NCBI GenBank assembly: GCA_046262315.1
Contig: JBHEMZ010000062.1
Coordinates: 1 to 11,865, forward strand
DNA from: JACVRM01 sp046262315
GTDB lineage: Bacteria; Actinomycetota; Thermoleophilia; Gaiellales; Gaiellaceae
Direction of reading: 5' to 3'
Length of the DNA: 11,865 nucleotides
Shown here: positions 6,947-11,865 of the stretch, piece after piece
How positions within the stretch are numbered: the stretch's first letter is position 1
Layout: every line of letters starts with the position of its first letter
The notes under the pieces: generated by a model
What the model was told of the DNA's origin: nothing
What the model saw: only the letters and a program-made list of their open reading frames with translations
Databases searched by the model: none
Position numbers and translations under genes: made by a program

Positions 6947-7384
6947 TCAGAAGCTGCAGTGAGGGGCTGGGGCGTTGAGCTCACCGCGGAAGGCTCCTCC
7001 CGCGGGTGCGATGATCACGCTGACGTCCTGCGCGGGCACGCCGGACTCGTTCCGGACGATGTGTCCGCGTCCGTCATCTACGAATCCCTGACCTGCCGTC
7101 ACGACGTGAGGTGTGCACGTCCGATCGCCGTACTCGTAGTACGTCAGCGTCCCCTGCGTGACAGTAATGAAGACCGGGCCGGGGTGGCTGTGCCATCCGG
7201 TATGCGAGTTGACGGCGTAGCCGTGCCTCCGCACGACGATGTCGATCGGCGATCTGGACTCGGCCGTGAAGCCAACGTCGCCAGGCGAGGAGGGCTGCGA
7301 GCCGTACTGCCCGGCTACGTTGCCCCACTGCTCCCACCACCACGGGAGGCTCGCCCCGCTCGCCGCGGACGATGCCGATCTCAC
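6947..7384 (-). CDS. Cupin-domain protein, probably 5'-truncated
   Basis: The 145-residue frame carries a small cupin barrel: GWHSHPGPVFITVTQG with metal ligands H65 and H67, YEYGD, the conserved TCTPHVV with its Cys, GQGFVDDGRGH with H108, and a C-terminal PFRGEL-like FRGELNAPAPHC. I recall relatives as secreted, with a signal peptide followed by about 20 residues before the barrel. Here the N terminus is Ala/Ser-rich with WWWEQW and no signal peptide. An in-frame stop lies about 14 codons above the only plausible start (GTG at 7384), and there is no ribosome binding site. On the other strand a WD40-gene tail begins at the same place. I infer that the true 5' end was lost by a rearrangement near 7385. 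Function is unknown. Confidence 0.7.
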   Translation of the reverse strand: MRSASSAASGASLPWWWEQWGNVAGQYGSQPSSPGDVGFTAESRSPIDIVVRRHGYAVNSHTGWHSHPGPVFITVTQGTLTYYEYGDRTCTPHVVTAGQGFVDDGRGHIVRNESGVPAQDVSVIIAPAGGAFRGELNAPAPHCSF

Positions 7385-7392
7385 CTTGCGTC

Positions 7393-7524
7393 GGTACGGA
7401 GGGGGTCGCGCGCGTGTGGGCGCTCGATCTCAACGACCTCGGGGATCTGGCCAGGCAGAGCGTGACGCGCGATCTGACGCGTGAGGAGTGCCGGCAGTTC
7501 CTCCACGCCGACCGGTGCCCGTAG
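7393..7524 (+). pseudogene. C-terminal tail of a WD40-repeat protein
   Basis: The plus-strand frame reads GTEGVARVWALDLNDL, then LARQSVTRDLTREECRQFL, then HADRCP and a TAG stop at 7522-7524. The GxxGxARVW strand is the end of a WD40 blade. The tail with (S/R)xxTRxLTxEEC and a final HxxxCP is typical of actinobacterial WD40 proteins fused to transcriptional-activator or STAND ATPase domains. Upstream codons do not continue the propeller and no start codon exists, so only about 44 codons remain. It has too few stops to be an accident and too little left to function. Confidence 0.65.
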
Positions 7525-7946
7525 CAGCGCATGGAATCAGCTCTGACGCTGCGCGCGAGCACGAAGGGGCGCAGGTGGATCACCGTCCAGGCTCGGTATC
7601 AGCGCCCGGCTCCAGTACCTGGCTGTCGGCGAGGGCGGCGCGGGAGTCGGCGATCGTAGGAAGCCTCGCCCGCATCCTGGGAGGGCACGGCCAGCGCGTG
7701 CCCACTCTGTGCGCGTGAGCGATCGTCGCGCCGTTCTGTCAGCGCGACCGGTCCCCGGCGGATGCAAGGGGTAGTGAGGTAAACCTAGCCGGACGGGAAC
7801 CGGAAGCCTCAAGGGCGCGATGAGCCGGGTCGGTAACACAGTCTTGGCGGCGACGGCGCCCGTGGGGTGCACAAACCCGATCGTGTAAAGGGTGGAGGTG
7901 GCTCATGCCGCAGTAGGGTCGGCGTCCCGTCTTCTGGGGGCCGCCT
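7525..7946. other. Gene-free stretch with possible structured RNA remnant
   Basis: No coding sequence is recognised. From 7770 to 7880 the base composition and nested complementarity differ from the flanks: TGAGG (7775-7779) pairs with CCTCA (7807-7811) and encloses CCGG (7789-7792) with CCGG (7800-7803). Further on, GGGT (7865-7868) pairs with ACCC (7875-7878). GGAGG at 7893-7897 lies about 50 bases before the transposase frame. The left end of the insertion sequence should be in here, but I cannot place it without its partner end. Confidence 0.35.
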
Positions 7947-8348
7947 TTGCTTGCGTCGTTGCTCTACGTCCTCGCCTGCCGGCTGCTGCAGCTGATCCTG
8001 CTCTGCGCCCGCGGCGATCGTGCGAAGGAACTCGAGATACTCGTGGTCCGCCACGAGCCTTCAATCCTCCGCCGGCAGGCCAGCCGACCGCGGTTGGAGC
8101 CGCACGACCGGCTGCTGCTCGCGGCACTGAGTCGGGTGCTGCCGCGCCGTGGTTGGCAGGTCTTTCTCGTGCGGCCGGCGACGCTCCTGCGCTGGCATCG
8201 CCGGCTGGTCGCTCGCCGCTGCACCTACCCGCACCGGCGACCGGGCCGACCTCCGATCGGCACCGACGTCCGCGAGTTGATCCTACGTCTCGCGCGCGAG
8301 AACAAAAGCTGGCGCTATCTACGGATTGTCGGCGAGTTGCGCAAGCTC
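7947..8348 (+). pseudogene. Transposase N-terminal fragment (integrase-core type)
   Basis: About 134 codons match the start of single-ORF actinobacterial transposases with an integrase core, IS3/IS481-like. There is a hydrophobic LLYVLACRLL segment, then KELEILVVRHEPSILRRQ, a helix-turn-helix region PATLLRWHRRLVARR, the basic linker YPHRRPGRPP, and ENKSWRYLRIVGELRKL. Homology stops at L134 (8346-8348), before any D,D,E catalytic residue, so the gene cannot transpose itself. The frame runs on by chance into antisense integrase sequence. The start is TTG at 7947; relatives start at a similar place. No inverted repeat was found. Confidence 0.75.
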
Positions 8349-8351
8349 GCG

Positions 8352-8525
8352 TCCGAGTCGCCCGAGCGCGCGCGCGAGCGCCTCTGCCGCGGCCTGCTCC
8401 GACTCGAAGCCGCCGCGCTGCACGCGCGGCGAGCCGCGCCCGCCGACCCGGTACCGGTACGCCCACACTCTCCTTCCGCCAGCGCCCCGCCCTTTCAGTT
8501 CGAAGACCTGACCCTGCTGCGCCAT
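8352..8525 (-). pseudogene. Tyrosine recombinase (phage integrase) N-terminal fragment
   Basis: The frame starts at ATG with AGGAGG seven bases upstream, an intact initiation region. It encodes about 58 residues of an integrase N-terminal, arm-type DNA-binding region: MAQQGQVFELKGRG, VWAYRYRVGGRGSPR, GGFESEQAAAEALARALGRLG. I recall relatives continuing into a SAM-like core-binding domain and an R-H-R-Y catalytic domain; both are absent. Beyond residue 58 the sequence is antisense to the transposase fragment and soon stops (8319). The protein would be inactive. It is the only integrase trace in a window with four tRNA 3' halves, but nothing ties it to a particular one. Confidence 0.72.
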
Positions 8526-8655
8526 CGTGCACCTCCTCGAATCGACTCTGAGGAAGACGTGCCACAGGCGGCTTGGTCATGACCCCCTCGCAGCGAGACG
8601 GCGTCGCGGGTTGGTGAACGCTCCGGCGACGGCACTCACCGGACCGCGCGCGACT

Positions 8656-9462
8656 TCACTTCTCTGGCGGCGCTGAGCGGAGAAGCTCGAGGATGTGCGG
8701 CAGCAGGAGATCGTCTGCCTCGTAGAAGGCAGAAATGTGCGAGTGGCCGGCGAGCGAGACGAACTTCGCGCTGGGAATCTCCTCAGCCGCCCTCTTGGCG
8801 TCGTCGTGCATCTCGTCTGCTTCACCAGCGCAGATGAGGCACGGCACCCGCCAGTTGCTCAGGTCCTGGGAGATTGGCCCTCGGTCGTGGACCGATCGCC
8901 ACGCCGCGTCGAGCGCCGCCGGGTCGTTCTTCTCGAGCGTCCACGTCCGTTCCTGCTCGGGGAGGCGGTAGCTGAGCGCCGCCTCAAACGTTTCCACGAA
9001 GCCCTTCATGCCTTCTCGCCTGGAGGCGGCGATGGCCGCGGCCACTGCGTGTGCGGTCGGCGACTCGAGGTTCCACGCGTACGGCTGGTTGCCGCAGAGG
9101 ACGAGCGAGAGCACGCGCTCGGGCGCATGCTCGCCGAGCGCGAAACCGAGCCGAGCTCCCCACGAGGAGCCGAGGAAGTGCGCACGCTCGATGCCGAGCG
9201 CGTCGAGAACCGCGACGGCGTCGGCAACGCGCGTAGGTAGGGCGTAGGCGGCGCCATCCCGTGGCTTCTCGCTTCCACCCTGACCGCGGTGATCGGCGAA
9301 GATCAGCCGGAATTCGCCGCTCAAGGCTCGGGCGAGGCGCGAGGATCTCGCGACCTCGAGCGGATCGGCGAAGCCGGTGTAGAAGAGAACCGGCGGTCCG
9401 GCGCCTCCCGCGTCCTGGAAGTAGGTGCGGACGCCGTCCCCGGGGTTCGTCGCGTACGGCAT
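8656..9462 (-). CDS. Alpha/beta hydrolase
   Basis: A cytoplasmic hydrolase of 268 residues with the complete fold. There is an oxyanion-hole region LFYTGF (26-31), DHRGQGGSEKP at 57-67, a nucleophile elbow G98-S-S100-W-G102, acid D216 in AGEADEMH and base H240 in AGHSHIS. The fold covers esterases, lactonases and C-C hydrolases; nothing seen sets the substrate. I chose ATG at 9462 because GGAGAGG lies seven bases upstream. An in-frame GTG at 9486 adds eight mostly arginine residues. It has no operon partner and is divergent from the small ORF 33 bp away. Confidence 0.9.
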   Translation of the reverse strand: MPYATNPGDGVRTYFQDAGGAGPPVLFYTGFADPLEVARSSRLARALSGEFRLIFADHRGQGGSEKPRDGAAYALPTRVADAVAVLDALGIERAHFLGSSWGARLGFALGEHAPERVLSLVLCGNQPYAWNLESPTAHAVAAAIAASRREGMKGFVETFEAALSYRLPEQERTWTLEKNDPAALDAAWRSVHDRGPISQDLSNWRVPCLICAGEADEMHDDAKRAAEEIPSAKFVSLAGHSHISAFYEADDLLLPHILELLRSAPPEK

Positions 9463-9495
9463 CGTGTTACCTCTCCGCCGCCGCACCCTACATTC

Positions 9496-9672
9496 ATGAC
9501 TGAGAGCACCATTGGCTGCGTGCTGGCCGCCGCGAGCGCGCGTTTCCCGAATCTCGAACCGCTGCCCGTCGATTCAGCGGTAACCGCGCGGCACAGCGCC
9601 GAGTGCGATTACTGCGAGACGTACCTGGAGCAGATGCGCCAGACGACCCGCGTGCTCGGCCGCTTGCCCTAA
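9496..9672 (+). CDS. Small zf-HC2-like (anti-sigma zinc finger) remnant or mini-protein
   Basis: A frame of 58 residues. Its second half, H33-SAE-C37-DY-C40-ETYLEQMRQTTRVLGRLP, matches the end of the putative zinc-finger domain of anti-sigma factors (H-x3-C-x2-C followed by YLEQMRxT). The first half is unlike that family, and its only Cys (C8) is not in the usual spacing. There is no Shine-Dalgarno before the ATG and no ECF sigma gene or membrane anchor nearby. A fragment of a former anti-sigma gene is more likely than a functional one. Confidence 0.45.
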   Translation: MTESTIGCVLAAASARFPNLEPLPVDSAVTARHSAECDYCETYLEQMRQTTRVLGRLP

Positions 9673-9714
9673 GGCGTCGCTGTCGCCGGGCGCCCTGCCC
9701 ACCGCCGCGTCGAT

Positions 9715-10734
9715 CTAAGGCCTAAGGCGGTAGAAGCGGTAGAAGTCGTTCTCGATCGGGAGCACCTCGAATCCTGAAAACCCGGCTTCCTCGGCATAGC
9801 GTCGCACGGTGTCGCTCCGCATGACCGTCCCCGTCCCTGCGGCGCCCTCGCCGACCATGCCGACGGGGAGGCAGTGGAGAATGCTGAAGCCGTAGTAGAG
9901 GCGCTCCATCTCGTCGCCCGGCACCGTGAAGGTGTCGGCGACGCGCTCGTCGCCGATCACGACCGAGCCGCCCGCCGCGAGCATGCGCCGGCAGGCGCCG
10001 AGAACGTCGACCGGGTAGGACATGTCGTGCAGCGCCTCGTGCATGTAGACGAGGTCGCACGCGCCCTCGAGCTCGGCGTCGGCCGCGTCGGTTTGATGGA
10101 ACGTGACGCGATCTTCGAGGCCTGTGCCGGCGAGATGGCGCTTCGCCGCGGCGATCGAGGCCGCGTGAGCGTCGATGCCGTCCACGCGTACGTTGGGGTA
10201 TGCGCGCGCGATCGCGAGCGTCGAGTAGCCTTCGCCGCAGGCGACGTCGGCAATGCGGGCAGGCGGGCCAGCCCGCAGGCGCTCGTGCACCTCGGGAACC
10301 GCGGGCAGCCACTCGCTGCCGAGCAGGTTCTCGAACATCGGACGCGTGAACGCCGCCTGCCCCTCGTGAAGGTCTGCCCCGTAGTCGGCGTACGGGACGC
10401 CGTCTCCGCTCCGGTACGCCCGCACGACGGCGTCGAGAGGCTTCGCGCACGCGGCAAGGAACTTCCCGACCGGCGCGATGTAGTTGAGGCTCGTCTCCTC
10501 GAGCAATGCCTCGTCGTGCCCGGGCGGGAGGCTGTACCGACGCTCCTGCGCGCCCGCATCGGCGTCGTCCACGTCGAGGATCCCGCTCGTCGCCTGCTGC
10601 TCGAGCCACTCGCGGGTATAGCGCTCGTCCGTCCCGGCGACCTCGGCGAGGTCGCCCGACGTCAGAGCGCCGCGCTCGGCCAGCGCGCGGTAGAGCCCGA
10701 GCCGGTCGCCCAGGTAGACCGAGAGGACGTCCAT
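9715..10734 (-). CDS. SAM-dependent methyltransferase, Rv2258c-like, with 5' frameshift
   Basis: From ATG at 10734 the protein has 339 residues. An N-terminal winged-helix dimerisation domain (LYRALAERG to WLEQQATSGIL) precedes a class I methyltransferase domain. Motif I is VACGEGYS (about 164-171), the acidic ribose-binding residue is D188 in VDGIDAH, and MHEALHDM and GGSVVIGDERV follow. Relatives begin about 30 residues earlier. That segment, SDVAVERGTKERRDALVERLFEA, is present at 10743-10817 from a GTG, but in another frame. One extra A in the AAA run near 10749-10751 would join them. Either the gene carries a -1 frameshift and starts internally, or the run is a base-calling error. The substrate is unknown. 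It stands alone. Confidence 0.82.
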   Translation of the reverse strand: MDVLSVYLGDRLGLYRALAERGALTSGDLAEVAGTDERYTREWLEQQATSGILDVDDADAGAQERRYSLPPGHDEALLEETSLNYIAPVGKFLAACAKPLDAVVRAYRSGDGVPYADYGADLHEGQAAFTRPMFENLLGSEWLPAVPEVHERLRAGPPARIADVACGEGYSTLAIARAYPNVRVDGIDAHAASIAAAKRHLAGTGLEDRVTFHQTDAADAELEGACDLVYMHEALHDMSYPVDVLGACRRMLAAGGSVVIGDERVADTFTVPGDEMERLYYGFSILHCLPVGMVGEGAAGTGTVMRSDTVRRYAEEAGFSGFEVLPIENDFYRFYRLRP

Positions 10735-10742
10735 CGCGCCGA

Positions 10743-10817
10743 TTTCGCCTCGAAGAGCCGCTCGACGAGCGCGTCGCGCCGCTCCTTGGTACCCCTTTCC
10801 ACGGCAACGTCGCTCAC
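10743..10817 (-). pseudogene. Out-of-frame first codons of the methyltransferase
   Basis: GTG at 10815-10817 begins a 25-codon segment that reads SDVAVERGTKERRDALVERLF and matches the usual start of this methyltransferase group. It continues out of frame with the body of the gene at the AAA run. No clear ribosome binding site precedes the GTG. Confidence 0.6.
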
Positions 10818-11138
10818 TGAAACGAGCGTAACGCTTCCGTGCTGGTAGCCGATGATCCTCGGACCTACGCGCTTGTCGAGGCTCCCGGTTCTCCCGAGGT
10901 TGATGGGGTTCACGCCTACTCAGCGGCATCGCGCGGCAACGGCATGTTCTGGCGGCTCGCGTAGGTCGAGCGCTCACGAGGCTGGGCCAGAGGCGTAGCT
11001 TTTCTGCAGGCGATGTAGCCACGACAGACAACGGCGGATGGAGCCTTTATGGAGCCCCGTGGTTGCAACCGATGGCAGTCAGTGGCAAATCGGATCGGCC
11101 CGGAAGCGGCAAGGACAAGCGAAAGCCGTTGCCGTGGG
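10818..11138. other. Upstream region of the methyltransferase, no gene seen
   Basis: A long minus frame continues from the methyltransferase to 11031, but it is Arg/Pro-rich and resembles no protein. I read it as an open GC-rich frame, not an N-terminal domain. No clear promoter hexamers are seen. The right end leads into the tRNA-Thr fragment, whose missing 5' half is replaced by this sequence. Confidence 0.4.
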
Positions 11139-11180
11139 TTGGTAAGGAGGGGGTCGACGGTTCGAGTCCCTCAGAGGGCT
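11139..11180 (+). pseudogene. 3' half of tRNA-Thr(GGT)
   Basis: The fragment begins exactly at the anticodon loop TTGGTAA (anticodon GGT, 11141-11143). It continues with anticodon-stem 3' strand GGAGG, variable loop GGGTC, T arm GACGG-TTCGAGT-CCCTC (one C-C mismatch), acceptor 3' strand AGAGGGC and base 73 T. The five bases before the loop are GTGGG instead of the needed CCTCC, and there is no D arm or 5' acceptor strand. The mismatch shows decay. The native-looking terminator just downstream is kept. The minus frame over it reads GLEPSTPSLP, a common artefact of such fragments. Confidence 0.78.
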
Positions 11181-11182
11181 CT

Positions 11183-11210
11183 AAATCCCCGGAACTCGGG
11201 ATTTTGTTGT
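11183..11210 (+). terminator. Rho-independent terminator of the former tRNA-Thr gene
   Basis: AAATCCC (11183-11189) pairs perfectly with GGGATTT (11198-11204) around an eight-base loop. It is followed by TTTGTTGT. It starts three bases after the tRNA fragment, where a tRNA terminator belongs. Confidence 0.7.
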
Positions 11211-11271
11211 CTACACTGATACGATCGAGCACCTCCCTAGAATCTTGTCGAGCGCTGGACGCAACGGGCGT

Positions 11272-11556
11272 CTAGGCGTCGAACCGCTGGTCGATCGAGA
11301 CCTCGTAGATGTCCACGCTCTGTCGCTTGCCGCCGCTATCGCCCGGCGACATCGCGTCGAACAGGGCATCGACACCCCGGACGTCCTCCTCCGTGTCGCA
11401 GAACGCGACCATTGCGGAGCTTCCCTTTTCCGAGTCAGTGAGGACGAGCGTCCTCTTGATCGACTTGAGCAGCCGCTCGACCTCGTCGCGCTCGAACCGA
11501 CCCTTCACCTGCTCGGCCATCTGGTCGATCGCCTCGTCGGTCAGGCCGCTCTCCAT
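11272..11556 (-). CDS. Small conserved-looking acidic protein of unknown function
   Basis: A protein of 94 residues without a signal peptide or membrane segment. Residues 1-37 are helical and charged (EAIDQMAEQVKGRFERDEVERLL). A likely alpha/beta part follows, with LVLTDSEKG, MVAFCDTEEDVRGVDALFDAM and SVDIYEVSIDQ. The pattern xAFCDTEEDxxxVDxLFxxM-(10-12)-SVDxYEV looks familiar from short uncharacterised actinobacterial proteins, but I cannot name the family. It resembles a ferredoxin-like dimeric domain. The single Cys (C53) is the only notable possible functional residue. The ATG at 11556 lacks a good Shine-Dalgarno. Coding character is normal for the window. It stands alone. Confidence 0.65.
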   Translation of the reverse strand: MESGLTDEAIDQMAEQVKGRFERDEVERLLKSIKRTLVLTDSEKGSSAMVAFCDTEEDVRGVDALFDAMSPGDSGGKRQSVDIYEVSIDQRFDA

Positions 11557-11865
11557 CTGCGTCCGTCCCGTCGATCTCCTGTTGCCAGCGTTGCGGGGTC
11601 AGAGCCTTCGAAGCGGGTGACGGGTGCGTACATTAGGCCCACCTTCCCGTCTCGCAACCAAGCGAGGGGCATCGTATGCGCGGCTGTGGGCCCGCCGTGA
11701 TGGCGCGGCGCGGGTCACGTCCTGATCCGGTGTCGGAGGTAGACCGTGCTGTTTCCGAATCGACGTCGTCCAGGAGTGTGAGCGGTAGGCGGACTTCGTC
11801 GGGATCAAGCCGACGAGCGGCGCTCTGCGATGCCGACGCGGGGGTCGGCCAGCCTTCCCCCACAA
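11557..11865. other. Right edge, no recognisable gene
   Basis: Both minus frames crossing the edge are Arg/Pro-rich and unlike known proteins. A weak minus-strand promoter candidate for the 94-residue gene is TTGCGA (complement of 11652-11657), a 16-bp spacer, then TAATGT (complement of 11630-11635), about 75 bp before the ATG. Confidence 0.35.

Noticed and set aside
7531..7659. 42-codon plus ORF after the WD40 tail
   Set aside because: It has no homology, no ribosome binding site and an Arg-rich, random-looking composition.
9874..10848. 324-codon plus-strand ORF opposite the methyltransferase
   Set aside because: It is a shadow frame of a well-supported minus-strand gene.
11047..11232. Minus ORF with GLEPSTPSLP
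   Set aside because: It is the antisense reading of the tRNA-Thr fragment.
1..11865. CRISPR array, toxin-antitoxin pair, restriction or other defence system
   Set aside because: I saw no regularly spaced repeats and no signature proteins of these systems on either strand.

Overview
This is high-GC DNA that looks actinobacterial. The cyclase/AAA/TPR regulator, the Rv2258c-like methyltransferase, the GLEPATS-type reading frames over tRNA fragments and the broken integrase and transposase would all fit a soil Thermoleophilia-like genome. That placement rests on family resemblance and composition only. The window is an accessory, scarred region: a few intact single genes and one two-gene operon sit among fragments of tRNA genes, mobile-element genes and decayed genes.

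Layout, left to right. Positions 1-813 hold no recognisable gene but carry two tRNA 3' halves, tRNA-Asp(GTC) on + and tRNA-Ala(TGC) on -. A large minus-strand gene at 814-4014 encodes a class III nucleotide cyclase-like domain fused to an AAA/STAND ATPase and a helical TPR region. Upstream of it is a third 3' half, tRNA-Ala(CGC), at 4256-4296. Positions 4655-5290 hold a glycosyltransferase pseudogene with at least three frameshifts and an internal deletion. A possible small zinc-ribbon ORF (5420-5635) follows.

An AlkB-like dioxygenase (5711-6301) and an MJ0936-type phosphodiesterase (6298-6795) overlap by four bases (GTGA). A strong hairpin at 6905-6930 separates this operon from a convergent cupin gene (6947-7384). 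The cupin has no signal peptide and meets the C-terminal tail of a WD40-repeat gene (about 7393-7524) at its 5' edge. The 5' part of a transposase (7947-8348, +) runs tail to tail into the N-terminal part of a tyrosine recombinase (8352-8525, -), with a junction only a few bases wide.

After this come an intact alpha/beta hydrolase (8656-9462, -), a small zf-HC2-like remnant (9496-9672, +) and a SAM methyltransferase (9715-10734, -) whose first 25 codons lie in another frame. A fourth tRNA 3' half, tRNA-Thr(GGT), with its own terminator (11139-11210) and a small conserved-looking acidic protein (11272-11556, -) close the window.

The main unifying observation is the set of four tRNA 3' halves. 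Three begin at the anticodon loop, as left by tyrosine-recombinase elements that integrate into tRNA genes. Together with the integrase stub and the two fragment-to-fragment junctions they suggest repeated integration and deletion. I see no complete mobile element and no convincing new defence or metabolic system.
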